Below are positions 45,082-53,294 of a stretch of 64,000 bases of DNA, piece after piece (positions within the stretch are counted from its first letter, which is position 1; every line of letters begins with the position of its first letter). This DNA is from Rhodanobacter sp. AS-Z3 (lineage in GTDB: Bacteria > Pseudomonadota > Gammaproteobacteria > Xanthomonadales > Rhodanobacteraceae), in assembly GCF_029224025.1 (NCBI RefSeq), contig NZ_CP119392.1, forward strand, positions 1,883,001-1,947,000, given 5' to 3'. The notes under the pieces are model-generated. The model was not told the DNA's origin. It saw only the letters and a program-made list of their open reading frames with translations, and ran no database searches. The translations under genes were made by a program, and so were the position numbers.

Positions 45082-45984
45082 TCAGTCAGCGGCAGTGCGC
45101 GCGCGGGTCACCCGGCTGGCCGTTTCCTTGTGCAATTGCGAGGAAAGCCACGCGCCGGTAGCGACCAGCAGGTCCAGATCCACGCCGGTTTGCATACCCA
45201 TCCCGTGCAGCATGAAGACCACGTCCTCGCTGGCCACGTTGCCGGTGGCACCCTTCGCATACGGGCAGCCGCCAGTGCCGGAGACCGAGCTGTCGACCAC
45301 GCGCACGCCCTCTTCCAGACAGGCCAGGATATTCGCCAGGGCCTGACCGTAGGTGTCGTGGAAATGCACGGCGAGTGCTTCCATCGGTACGGCCTGCGCG
45401 ACCACCTGCAGCATCGCGCGCGCCTTGGCCGGCGTACCCACGCCGATGGTGTCGCCGAGTGAAACCTCGTAGCAGCCGAGTTCGTGCAGGCGCTTGGCCA
45501 CGCGCACCACGTCGCTGACGGGCACTTCGCCCTGATACGGGCAGCCCAGCACGGTGGAGACGTAGCCGCGTACCTTGACGCCATCAGCCCGGGCTTGCTC
45601 GATCACCGGCATGAAGCGCTCGATGGATTCGTCGATCGAGGCATTGATGTTCTTGCGGTTGAACGCTTCGGACGCCGCGCTGAAAACGGCGATTTCAGTT
45701 GCGCCGACTTCACGCGCGCGTTGGTAGCCCTGCAGGTTCGGTACCAGCACCGGATAGCTCACGCCCGGAGCCTTGCGGATGCCACGGAACACCTCGGCGG
45801 CGTCGGCCAGCTGCGGCACCCATTTTGGACTGACGAAACTGGTCGCTTCGATGGTCTGCAAACCGGTAGCGGAAAGCCGGTCGATCAGCGCGATCTTCAC
45901 CTCGGTCGGTAGCAGGGTCTTCTCGTTCTGCAGACCGTCGCGGGCGCCAACTTCGACGATGCGGACGTGGTTGGATGAGTTCAT
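45082..45984 (-). CDS. mvaB: Hydroxymethylglutaryl-CoA lyase
   Basis: A 300-residue TIM-barrel lyase that splits HMG-CoA into acetoacetate and acetyl-CoA, the last step of leucine breakdown. VRIVEVGARDGLQNEK is the conserved start with the metal-binding Asp. HFHDTYGQALANILACLEEGV holds the His ligands, and SVSGTGGCPYAKGATGNVASEDVVFMLHGMG includes the active-site cysteine loop. ATG 45982-45984, after GGAGCAGCCG, is preferred to the in-frame ATG at 46005. It lies downstream of the carboxylase and hydratase genes. Confidence 0.96.
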   Translation of the reverse strand: MNSSNHVRIVEVGARDGLQNEKTLLPTEVKIALIDRLSATGLQTIEATSFVSPKWVPQLADAAEVFRGIRKAPGVSYPVLVPNLQGYQRAREVGATEIAVFSAASEAFNRKNINASIDESIERFMPVIEQARADGVKVRGYVSTVLGCPYQGEVPVSDVVRVAKRLHELGCYEVSLGDTIGVGTPAKARAMLQVVAQAVPMEALAVHFHDTYGQALANILACLEEGVRVVDSSVSGTGGCPYAKGATGNVASEDVVFMLHGMGMQTGVDLDLLVATGAWLSSQLHKETASRVTRARTAAD

Positions 45985-46009
45985 CGGCTGCTCCAGTGGG
46001 TACATGGCA

Positions 46010-46038
46010 GCAGCCCGCTCGCGGGCGATGCTCCTGCT
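46010..46038. repeat. REP-like element, family B, single unit
   Basis: GCAGCCCGCTCGCGGGCGAT plus GCTCCTGCTC matches the left arm of the family B pair at 19646. It has no inverted partner nearby. It lies in the gap between the carboxylase and HMG-CoA lyase genes. Confidence 0.75.
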
Positions 46039-46088
46039 CTGATGCTAAAGATCAATTCAAAAGTACTTGACGATGTATCACGGCTGAG

Positions 46089-46113
46089 TGGGGCGGGCAG
46101 TGCCCGCCCTACG
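46089..46113. repeat. REP-like element, family A, single unit
   Basis: A self-complementary GGGCGGGCAGTGCCCGCCC core ends CTACG. It lies ten bases beyond the end of the carboxylase gene, in the same gap as the family B unit, so two REP-like families are side by side here. Confidence 0.8.
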
Positions 46114-46122
46114 TCGCCGGCT

Positions 46123-48111
46123 TCAATCGGCAAAAAGCACAAGCACGGCATCGGCTTCGACGAACTCGCCTTGCGTCGCATTCAAGCTTTCGATGGTGCC
46201 GGCGCGCGGCGCCTTCAAGGCCAGCTCCATCTTCATCGCCTCCATCACCAGCAGTTCCTGGCCTTGTTCGACCACGTCGCCGACTTTCACCTTGACCAGC
46301 ACGATCCGGCCGGGCATCGGCGCGATTACCTGGTTGCCGCCGGCGGCGTCGCTGGATTCCCATGCGAATGCGGCGGCGCGGGCAAAGCTGTAGCGCTGGC
46401 CGTGGGCGTCGTGCAGCAACACCCGTGCGTCGTCGCTGCGCAACGGGATACGACGTGATTCACCGTCGAAGCGTGCACTCAGGTCGTTGTCGAGCAACTT
46501 CGCGCCGCGCACTTCGCAGCTTGTTTCACCGTGATGCAATTGATAGTCGCCGGCGTGTCCGCGCGCCTCGATCTCGAAGCGCTGTTCGCGCCAGGTCAGC
46601 GCGACGATGCGCTTGCCGGCGTGACCAATGCGCCACGCGTCAGCACTGGACCAAGGCGAATGCGGGTCGCTCGCGCTGCTGGCGACGTGCGACTCGTCAT
46701 ACAACAGCACGGCCGCAGCAGCGGCAAACAGCACGTCTTCAGTGGGCGGTATATCGCCGACCAGAAATTCTTCCAGATGACGGTCGAGATAGCCGGTATC
46801 GATGCGTCCCTCGACCACCGTGGGGTGGCGCACCAGCCGTTCGAGAAAGCCGATATTCGATTTCGGGCCGACGATTTCGCTGGCCGCCAGCGCCTCGCGC
46901 AAGCGCTGCAGGGCTTGCGCGCGGTTTGCGTCATGCACGATCAGCTTGGCGATCATCGGATCATAGAAGATCGTCACCGTGTCGCCTTCGATCACGCCAC
47001 CGTCGATACGCACGTGGGTGGACGGCGCAGGCAGTCGCAACGTCTGCAGCTTGCCGGAGCCGGGCAGGAAGTTCTGGTCGGGGTCTTCCGCGTACAACCG
47101 CACCTCGATCGCGTGACCGCGCGAGATGACTTCATCCTGGCTCAGCGGCAGCGGTTCGCCGTCGGCGATGCGCAATTGCCACTCCACCAGATCCACGCCG
47201 TGGGTCAGTTCGGTCACCGGGTGCTCGACCTGCAGGCGCGTATTCATTTCCATGAAGTGGAAATCGCCGGCGGGACCGACAATGAACTCCACCGTGCCGG
47301 CACCCACGTAGTTCACGGCTCGTGCGGCGGCTACCGCAGCGGCGCCCATGGCAGCGCGGCGTTCCGGCGTGAGGAACGGCGAGGGAGTTTCCTCCAGCAC
47401 CTTCTGGTAGCGACGCTGGGCCGAGCATTCGCGCTCGTCCAGATGGATCACGTGGCCGTGGCGGTCGCCGAAGATCTGGAATTCGATGTGGCGCGGATGC
47501 TCCACGTACCGCTCCAACAGCATCGAGGCATCGCCGAAGGCGGCCTCTGCCACGCGCTGCGCCGTGGCCAGCGCCTCAGGGAATTCCGCGTCGCTACGCA
47601 CGACATGCATGCCCTTGCCGCCACCGCCGGCGGAAGGCTTGATGATCAGCGGATAGCCGACTTGGTGCGCCTGTTCGGCAAGGTAGGCGTTGTCCTGCTT
47701 GTCGCCGCTGTAACCGGGCACCAAGGGCACGTCGTGTTTGGCCATCAGTTGCTTGGCGGCGGCTTTCGAGCCCATCGCGTCGATGCTTTCCGGATCGGGG
47801 CCGATGAACACGATGCCGGCGTCCTTGCAGGCGCGCGAGAAAGCGGTGTTCTCCGAAAGAAAGCCGTAGCCGGGGTGGATCGCCTGCGCGCCACTCTTTT
47901 TTGCGGCATCGAGCATGGCGTCGATACGCAGGTAGGAGTCAGCCGGGCGCGGCCCACCGATCGGCCATGCTTCGTCAGCCAGACGTACATGCTGCGCATC
48001 CCTGTCCGCTTCGGAATACACGGCAATGGTGTGGATGCCGAGGCGGCGACAGGTGCGGATCACGCGACAGGCGATCTCGCCGCGGTTGGCTATCAATACA
48101 CGTTCGAACAT
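46123..48111 (-). CDS. Biotin-dependent acyl-CoA carboxylase alpha subunit, probably methylcrotonyl-CoA carboxylase
   Basis: A 662-residue protein with a biotin carboxylase half (FERVLIANRGEIACRVIRTCRRLGI, IKPSAGGGGKGMHVV, MNTRLQVEHPVTEL) and a C-terminal biotinyl domain with VMEAMKMELALKAPRAG, where Lys of AMKM carries biotin. This layout is shared by propionyl-CoA, geranyl-CoA and methylcrotonyl-CoA carboxylases. Neighbours encoding an enoyl-CoA hydratase and HMG-CoA lyase point to the leucine pathway (liuD/mccA type). The beta subunit is not in the window. Confidence 0.9.
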   Translation of the reverse strand: MFERVLIANRGEIACRVIRTCRRLGIHTIAVYSEADRDAQHVRLADEAWPIGGPRPADSYLRIDAMLDAAKKSGAQAIHPGYGFLSENTAFSRACKDAGIVFIGPDPESIDAMGSKAAAKQLMAKHDVPLVPGYSGDKQDNAYLAEQAHQVGYPLIIKPSAGGGGKGMHVVRSDAEFPEALATAQRVAEAAFGDASMLLERYVEHPRHIEFQIFGDRHGHVIHLDERECSAQRRYQKVLEETPSPFLTPERRAAMGAAAVAAARAVNYVGAGTVEFIVGPAGDFHFMEMNTRLQVEHPVTELTHGVDLVEWQLRIADGEPLPLSQDEVISRGHAIEVRLYAEDPDQNFLPGSGKLQTLRLPAPSTHVRIDGGVIEGDTVTIFYDPMIAKLIVHDANRAQALQRLREALAASEIVGPKSNIGFLERLVRHPTVVEGRIDTGYLDRHLEEFLVGDIPPTEDVLFAAAAAVLLYDESHVASSASDPHSPWSSADAWRIGHAGKRIVALTWREQRFEIEARGHAGDYQLHHGETSCEVRGAKLLDNDLSARFDGESRRIPLRSDDARVLLHDAHGQRYSFARAAAFAWESSDAAGGNQVIAPMPGRIVLVKVKVGDVVEQGQELLVMEAMKMELALKAPRAGTIESLNATQGEFVEADAVLVLFAD

Positions 48112-48178
48112 GCGAATCCCTGGAGCCGTGTGGGTCGATGCAAAGCGTCTAAAACTAACAGATCGGACGCTGAGCCGA

Positions 48179-48979
48179 TTATTCGGCGGCGCTGCCGACC
48201 CAGCTCGGCGCCCGCTTGTCGAGGAAGGCTGTCAAGCCGTGCTGACCTTCCGGCGACACACGCAAGCGAGCGATCAGTGCGGCGTTTTCCGTATCGATGC
48301 GTTCGGCCTCGATCAACTCGGCACCGCCGATGCGCAAGGCCAGTTGCTTGGCTTCGCGTTGTGCCAGCGGACCGGCTTTGCCTAAGAGGTACAACTGCCG
48401 TTCGATCGCCTCGTCCAGCTCCGTAGCTGGAACAGCGGCGTGCAACAGGCCGATGCGCGCGGCGGTGGCTGCATCGAACACTTCGCCGGTGATGAACAAC
48501 CGGCGCGCTTCGCGCAGGCCGATCGCGGCGACCACGTACGGCGAAATCACCGCCGGCACCAGGCCCAGTTTCACTTCGGACAAGGCGAACTTTGCGGTGT
48601 CCACGCCGATCGCGATGTCGCAGCAGGCGACGAGACCTACGCCGCCGCCATAAGCCGCGCCGTTGACCCGAGCAATGGTCGGTTTGGACAGGAACTGCAG
48701 ATTGCGCATCAACCGCGCCAGCCGCAGCGAATCCTCACGATTTTCCTGCTCGCTGGCGCCCGCCATGCCGCGCATCCAGTTAAGGTCGGCGCCGGCGGAG
48801 AAGCAGCTGCCATTGCCTGACAGCACGACGGCACGGACGGTCGGGTCGGTATCGGCGGCGGCCAGCGCCTCGGTCAGCGCGGCGATCAGGGTGTCGTCGA
48901 ACGCGTTGTGGATCTGCGGCCTGTTCAGGGTGATTTCGGCGATGGCGCCGCGGCGTGTGACGAGAATGGTTTCTTGCAT
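48179..48979 (-). CDS. Enoyl-CoA hydratase/isomerase family, probably methylglutaconyl-CoA hydratase
   Basis: A 266-residue crotonase-fold protein. FDDTLIAALTEALAAADTDPTVRAVVLSGNGSCFSAGADLNWMRGM gives the oxyanion-hole region, and VNGAAYGGGVGLVACCDIAIGVDTAKFALSEVKLGLVPAVISPYV gives the second motif with the catalytic Glu. Its sequence type and place before the carboxylase and HMG-CoA lyase genes support the 3-methylglutaconyl-CoA hydratase role (liuC). Start ATG is at 48979. It is divergent from the iron-uptake genes. Confidence 0.9.
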   Translation of the reverse strand: MQETILVTRRGAIAEITLNRPQIHNAFDDTLIAALTEALAAADTDPTVRAVVLSGNGSCFSAGADLNWMRGMAGASEQENREDSLRLARLMRNLQFLSKPTIARVNGAAYGGGVGLVACCDIAIGVDTAKFALSEVKLGLVPAVISPYVVAAIGLREARRLFITGEVFDAATAARIGLLHAAVPATELDEAIERQLYLLGKAGPLAQREAKQLALRIGGAELIEAERIDTENAALIARLRVSPEGQHGLTAFLDKRAPSWVGSAAE

Positions 48980-49114
48980 GGGAGGCCTGCTTGAGTGTCG
49001 CGATCAGCTCATCATCATAACGAGGACATCCGGCGGCAACGAGTTGGGTGAACGATGACCACGCCAAACCGGCGCTTGCGGCCGGTCCTTGAAAGCGGCG
49101 ATGATGACGGGACT

Positions 49115-49138
49115 AGGAATCGTTCTCAATTGGAATCC
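49115..49138 (+). promoter_or_regulatory. Candidate Fur box upstream of the cytochrome c gene
   Basis: GGAATCGTTCTCAATTGGAA resembles the Fur operator type built from GATAAT/ATTATC-like hexamers, in the GAATCrTTCTCAATT form seen in related bacteria. It lies a few bases before the start at 49142. Match judged by eye only. Confidence 0.5.
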
Positions 49139-49141
49139 ATC

Positions 49142-49711
49142 ATGTCGCGTCGCCTGATCGAGCTGTTAGCCATCCTTGGAGTTGCCGTTGCGGCCATTGC
49201 CGTGACCACGGTAACCGTGGCTGCGCAATCGTCACCGCCAGTGGATAGTCAGAAGACGGCGCTGGCCAGCGAGGTGGCGGCGCTGAAGGCGCAGGTCGCC
49301 CAGTTGCAATTGCAACATCCGGCGCCGGAACTCGGCCAGCAGATGCTGCAACTGCAGATTCGGCATGACCGTTTGTGGTGGGCCGGGCAATCGGGCAACT
49401 GGACGATGGCTTACTTCATGGTCGGTGAACTGGGCGAGGCCTTGCGTGGGATCGAGCAGACCAACGGTGACGCGCCCGAACTGCAGCCAGAGAAGTTGTC
49501 GGAATTGATGCCGTCGATCATGAATCCAGCCATCAAGGAGGTGCAGGAAGCGCTGGCTACGCAAGACAAGGCGGCCTTCTCCAAGGCCTATGACAAATTG
49601 TCGGCTGCCTGCACGGCCTGCCATCAAGCGGCCGGCAACACGTTTCTGATCATGCAGCGCCCCCAAACGCCGCTGCTGGACAACTTGCGCTACGACCCGG
49701 TCGCCCAATAG
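49142..49711 (+). CDS. Exported monoheme cytochrome c-like protein of an iron-uptake module
   Basis: A 189-residue protein with an N-terminal membrane or signal segment (LLAILGVAVAAIAVTTVTVA), a short coiled-coil-like stretch (ALASEVAALKAQVAQLQLQ) and a C-terminal heme-binding motif CTACHQ (Cys157, Cys160, His161). A helical region WWAGQSGNWTMAYFMVGELGEALRGIEQ precedes it. It looks like a small periplasmic electron carrier. The cupredoxin and FTR1 genes follow in the same direction after 88 bases, so it may supply or accept electrons during iron transport. Confidence 0.75.
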   Translation: MSRRLIELLAILGVAVAAIAVTTVTVAAQSSPPVDSQKTALASEVAALKAQVAQLQLQHPAPELGQQMLQLQIRHDRLWWAGQSGNWTMAYFMVGELGEALRGIEQTNGDAPELQPEKLSELMPSIMNPAIKEVQEALATQDKAAFSKAYDKLSAACTACHQAAGNTFLIMQRPQTPLLDNLRYDPVAQ

Positions 49712-49756
49712 ACGATATGGGACTTAAACGGCGTGCGAGGGTTCGCTTGCGGGCAT

Positions 49757-49777
49757 AAATGCGAACCATTACCATTC
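49757..49777 (+). promoter_or_regulatory. Candidate Fur box upstream of the cupredoxin gene
   Basis: AAATGCGAACCATTACCATT is close to the classical Fur-box form (AATGCGAAT-ATTATCATT). It stands about 23 bases before the start at 49800, in the gap between the cytochrome and cupredoxin genes. It suggests iron-repressed expression of the cupredoxin-permease pair. Visual match only. Confidence 0.6.
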
Positions 49778-49799
49778 ACTAGTCTTTCCGGAGCTCGCC

Positions 49800-50123
49800 A
49801 TGAAACGTTTTCTGATCGCGGCGCTGTTTGCCCTGCCGCTTGTGGCGATCGCCACCGAAGTGCCGATGTTCACCTTGACCATCAAGGACCACCGTTATCA
49901 GCCGACCACGCTGAAAGTGCCGGCCGATACCAAGATAAAGATCAAGGTCATCAATAACGATTCGACGCCCGAGGAGTTCGAGAGTTCGGACTTCAGCCGC
50001 GAGAAGATCGTCATGCCCAACAGCAGCATCGAGGTGTTCGTCGGGCCGCTCAAGGCTGGCGAGTACAAATTTTTCGGCGATTTCCATCAGGACACCGCCC
50101 AAGGCGTCCTGATAGCGGAGTAG
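49800..50123 (+). CDS. Periplasmic cupredoxin-like protein
   Basis: A 107-residue protein with signal peptide (MKRFLIAALFALPLVAIA). The mature part MFTLTIKDHRYQPTTLKVPADTKIKIKVINNDSTPEEFESSDFSREKIVMPNSSIEVFVGPLKAGEYKFFGDFHQDTAQGVLIAE is a single cupredoxin fold of the EfeO/FtrB type. It has no cysteine, so a type 1 copper site is missing; metal-ligand candidates are His, Glu and Asp in EEFESSD and GDFHQD. It ends five bases before the permease gene and probably hands iron to it. Confidence 0.85.
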   Translation: MKRFLIAALFALPLVAIATEVPMFTLTIKDHRYQPTTLKVPADTKIKIKVINNDSTPEEFESSDFSREKIVMPNSSIEVFVGPLKAGEYKFFGDFHQDTAQGVLIAE

Positions 50124-50127
50124 GTCC

Positions 50128-50988
50128 ATGTGGGGTATTGCGCTACTGGTATTTCGTGAAGTTCTCGAGGCGGCGCTGATCGTCACCATCGTCGCCGCCG
50201 CCACGCGTGGCGTGGCTCGACGGGGCTGGTTCATCGGCGGCGGTATTGGCCTGGGTGTGTCAGGCGCCTTGCTGGTGGCAACATTTGCCGGGGCGATAGC
50301 TGGCGCAGCCAGTGGTGTGGGGCAGGAATTGTTCAACGCCTGCGTATTGTTCGCCGCGGTACTGATGATCGGCTGGCACGTGATCTGGATGTCCAGCCAT
50401 GGCCGCGAATTGGCGCAGCACATGAAGGCTGTCGGCGGTGCGGTGCAGACCGGCGCCAGCTCGCTGTCCCTGCTTCTCGCCGTCGTGGCGTTGGCGGTAT
50501 TGCGTGAAGGCTCGGAAGTCGTGTTGTTCCTGTACGGCATGATGGCTGGTGGTGCCGACGGGCTGGTTCGGGGTCTGGCCATCGGCATTGCTGGCGGCAG
50601 CACGGTCGGCTTCCTGCTGTATTTCGGCTTGTTGCGGATTCCGTTGCGCTACTTCTTCACCGCCACAAACTGGATGCTGGTGTTGCTGGCGGCGGGTTTG
50701 GCCTCCAGTGCGGCACGTTATCTGGTCCAGGCCAATCTTCTGCCTGAGCTGGGCAGTCAGATATGGGACAGCTCGTGGCTGCTCTCCGACGGCTCGGTGC
50801 TGGGCAAGATGCTGCATATCCTGATTGGTTACGATGCGCGACCGTCCGGTATCCAGCTGGTCTTCTACGCGGTCGTGGTGATCGCGCTGATGCTTGGTAC
50901 GCGACTGCTCGGTGGTTCGCCACGTCAGGCGGCGGTTCGCCCTGCAAGCAAGGCTGCTGCCGCCCCTGAGCTCGACGCCGTCGTCTGA
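50128..50988 (+). CDS. FTR1-family iron permease
   Basis: A 286-residue protein with about seven membrane helices. The two REXXE iron motifs are FREVLEAAL (near the N-terminus) and LREGSEVVLF (about residues 128-137), as in yeast Ftr1 and bacterial FtrC/EfeU. It imports ferric or ferrous iron across the inner membrane. The start lies five bases after the cupredoxin gene. No ferredoxin-like FtrD gene or EfeB peroxidase is present downstream; the next gene is rpsT on the other strand. Confidence 0.93.
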   Translation: MWGIALLVFREVLEAALIVTIVAAATRGVARRGWFIGGGIGLGVSGALLVATFAGAIAGAASGVGQELFNACVLFAAVLMIGWHVIWMSSHGRELAQHMKAVGGAVQTGASSLSLLLAVVALAVLREGSEVVLFLYGMMAGGADGLVRGLAIGIAGGSTVGFLLYFGLLRIPLRYFFTATNWMLVLLAAGLASSAARYLVQANLLPELGSQIWDSSWLLSDGSVLGKMLHILIGYDARPSGIQLVFYAVVVIALMLGTRLLGGSPRQAAVRPASKAAAAPELDAVV

Positions 50989-51100
50989 TGCGGACCGCGC
51001 TGGCGGAACGGGTCGGCTGGTCGTAGTGGCGATGGTGGCCAGAGCCGCGTTCGCCGCTGCAATCAGGTGTTGCGGTCTCTGTCACCCACGTTGACGCACA

Positions 51101-51127
51101 AAAAAAGCCGGCTTGCGCCGGCTTTTT
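51101..51127. terminator. Bidirectional terminator between the FTR1 and rpsT genes
   Basis: AAAAAAGCCGGC pairs with GCCGGCTTTTT around TTGC. Both A- and T-tracts are present, so it can stop the rpsT transcript on the minus strand and the iron operon on the plus strand. Confidence 0.9.
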
Positions 51128-51152
51128 CATGCAACGTGAATCGCGCTCTGGC

Positions 51153-51416
51153 TCAGGCCAGTTCGCGGATCTTCGCGTTGAGACGGCTCTTGTGACGAGC
51201 AGCCTTGTTCTTGTGGATCAGGCCACGCGCGGCGTAACGATCCATCACCGGCTGGGCGGCGGTATAGGCGGCAACGGCGGCAGCCTTGTCCTTGGCCTCG
51301 ATGGCCTTGACGACCTTCTTCAGGGCGGTACGGACCATGGAACGTGCGCTGATGTTGCGCAGGCGGCGCTGTTCGGACTGGCGCGCGCGCTTCTTCGCGG
51401 ACTTGATGTTGGCCAA
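51153..51416 (-). CDS. rpsT: 30S ribosomal protein S20 (TTG start)
   Basis: An 87-residue protein reading [18 protein letters not shown] and ending [16 protein letters not shown], the standard S20 sequence of small-subunit assembly. The usual start is TTG at 51414-51416 (TTG GCC AAC ATC), preceded by CCGGAG eight bases upstream. The same rare start is used in E. coli rpsT, where it takes part in autogenous translational control. An in-frame ATG at 51488 would add 24 residues absent from S20. It is divergent from murJ. Confidence 0.95.
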   Translation of the reverse strand: MANIKSAKKRARQSEQRRLRNISARSMVRTALKKVVKAIEAKDKAAAVAAYTAAQPVMDRYAARGLIHKNKAARHKSRLNAKIRELA

Positions 51417-51423
51417 GGTAGAA

Positions 51424-51635
51424 CTCCGGAATGCAGGTTGAGGTTGGAAAAAGACGCCAATTATGCGGGCGATTCGCCGATGCGTCAATCATTTACGCTG
51501 CGGAACCTTGCCCGTTAACCGTGCATGCTGATCGCGAAGCCTCCATTCTGTCACATTCGGGCTGTCATCCGGCCCGTACGGGCTGTCAAACTGTGCGCCC
51601 CGCGCGATCGGCGCCGAAGGCAATAACAGCAACTC
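51424..51635. other. rpsT-murJ intergenic promoter region
   Basis: About 210 bases separate the divergent rpsT and murJ genes. No open frame of substance or repeat is visible. It should hold both promoters, but I could not assign confident -35/-10 boxes. Confidence 0.5.
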
Positions 51636-53246
51636 ATGAAGTCACCCAGCATGCTCCGTGGACTGCTCTCGTTCAGCAGCATGACGATGATTTCCCGCGT
51701 ACTCGGCCTGGTACGCGATATCTCGATGAGCCACGTGTTCGGCGCCACGGTAGCCACCGACGCGTTCGTGGTGGCGTTTCGCATCCCCAACTTCATGCGC
51801 CGGCTGTTTGCTGAAGGCTCGTTCTCCACTGCCTTCGTGCCGGTCTTTACCGAGGTGAAGGAAACCGGAACCCATGAAGACTTGAAGCGGCTGATGGCGA
51901 CCGTCGCCGGCACGCTGGGTGGCGTGTTGCTGGTAGTGACGGCGCTGGGCCTGATCTTTGCGCCGCAATTGGCCAGCGCCTTCATTCCCGGTGCGCTCGA
52001 CCAGCCGCACAAGTTCGATCTCACCACCGAGCTGGTGCGCTGGATGTTCCCGTTCCTGTTGTTTGTCTCGTTGACGGCACTGGCCGGTGGCGCACTGAAC
52101 AGTTTCAGCCGTTTCGCGATGCCGGCGCTGGCGCCGGTCATTCTGAATGTCTGCATGATCGTGGCAGCGCTGTGGATTGCGCCGCATCTGCATACGCCGA
52201 TTCTTGCGATGGGTTGGGCTGTGTTGCTGGCCGGCGTGCTGCAACTGCTGTTCCTGCTTCCCGCGTTGCGCAAGCTGGACCTGCTGGTGTGGCCCCGCTG
52301 GGGATGGCGCCAGCCGCAGGTGAGAAAGATCATGCAGCTGATGGTGCCGACGTTGTTTGGTTCGTCGGTGGCCCAGATCAACTTGCTGCTGGATACCATC
52401 GTGGTTTCGCTGCTGGTGACCGGCTCGCAGACCTGGCTGTGGCAATCGACTCGCTTCCTTGAATTGCCGCTCGGCGTATTCGGCGTGGCGTTGGGTACGG
52501 TGATCCTGCCGTCGCTGTCACGCCACCACGTGAGTACCGATCGGGCCGGCTTCTCCAGGGCGTTGGACTGGGGGTTGCGCATCACCTTGCTGATTGCGGT
52601 ACCGGCGGCGATTGCGCTGGCGCTGCTGGCCGAACCGCTGGTGGCAACACTGTTCCAGAACGGTCAGTACACCGCCTTCGATACCCGCATGACCGCCGCC
52701 GCGGTGCTGGCGCTCAGCGGCGGCTTGCCGGCGTATGCCTTGGTCAAGGTGCTGCTGCCGGCGTTCTATGCGCGGCAGGACACACGTACGCCGGTGAAAG
52801 CGGGTGTGGCGTCGCTGGTGATCAACATGGTCTTCAACGGCTTGCTGATCGCCCTGTTCTTCGAGTTGTGGGCGCCAGCATCGGTGAAGCAGGGCAGTTG
52901 GCTGGCTGGCATTGCGCAGGTGCCGGGTCTGCATGTGGGTTTGGCGCTGGCCAGTGCGCTGTCGAGTTACGTCAATTTTCTGCTGCTGTGGCACTGGTTG
53001 CGAAAGGCTGGTGTTTATCAGCGGCAAGCCGGCTGGTCGCGGCATTGGGTGCGGTTGGGCTTGTCGTGTCTGGCGATGGCCACGGTATTGCTGCTGGGGC
53101 GCTGGTTCTGGCCGGAGTGGCTGCATGGCGTTCCGGTGCTCACCCGGCTGTGGCGTCTGGCAGCTCTGGTGATGGCTGGCGCGGCGGCTTATGTCGGCGC
53201 GTTGTTCGCCAGTGGCTTCCGCCTGCGTGACTTGCGCGGTGCTTGA
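51636..53246 (+). CDS. murJ: Lipid II flippase MurJ (MviN)
   Basis: A 536-residue inner-membrane protein with about 14 helices. It flips lipid II across the membrane for peptidoglycan synthesis. The family start LLSFSSMTMISRVLGLVRDISMSHVFGATVATDAFVVAFRIPNFMRRLFAEGSFSTAFVPVF includes the conserved Arg-rich motif of MurJ. LPLGVFGVALGTVILPSLSRHH and LVKVLLPAFYARQDTRTPVKAG are also conserved. ribF follows in the same direction after 48 bases, a common Gammaproteobacterial arrangement. Confidence 0.96.
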   Translation: MKSPSMLRGLLSFSSMTMISRVLGLVRDISMSHVFGATVATDAFVVAFRIPNFMRRLFAEGSFSTAFVPVFTEVKETGTHEDLKRLMATVAGTLGGVLLVVTALGLIFAPQLASAFIPGALDQPHKFDLTTELVRWMFPFLLFVSLTALAGGALNSFSRFAMPALAPVILNVCMIVAALWIAPHLHTPILAMGWAVLLAGVLQLLFLLPALRKLDLLVWPRWGWRQPQVRKIMQLMVPTLFGSSVAQINLLLDTIVVSLLVTGSQTWLWQSTRFLELPLGVFGVALGTVILPSLSRHHVSTDRAGFSRALDWGLRITLLIAVPAAIALALLAEPLVATLFQNGQYTAFDTRMTAAAVLALSGGLPAYALVKVLLPAFYARQDTRTPVKAGVASLVINMVFNGLLIALFFELWAPASVKQGSWLAGIAQVPGLHVGLALASALSSYVNFLLLWHWLRKAGVYQRQAGWSRHWVRLGLSCLAMATVLLLGRWFWPEWLHGVPVLTRLWRLAALVMAGAAAYVGALFASGFRLRDLRGA

Positions 53247-53294
53247 GCGCGCGCCACGGCTGATCGTGCCTCGTCCGGCCGGTATACTCATGCG

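Noticed and set aside
43674..45161. A 495-codon plus-strand frame opposite the exported amidohydrolase
   Set aside because: The minus-strand gene has a signal peptide and metal motifs, and the plus-strand frame is low-complexity with no domain.
46531..48426. A 631-codon plus-strand frame opposite the biotin carboxylase and hydratase genes
   Set aside because: It covers conserved biotin carboxylase motifs on the other strand and reads as Gln/Arg/His-rich shadow sequence with no recognisable family.
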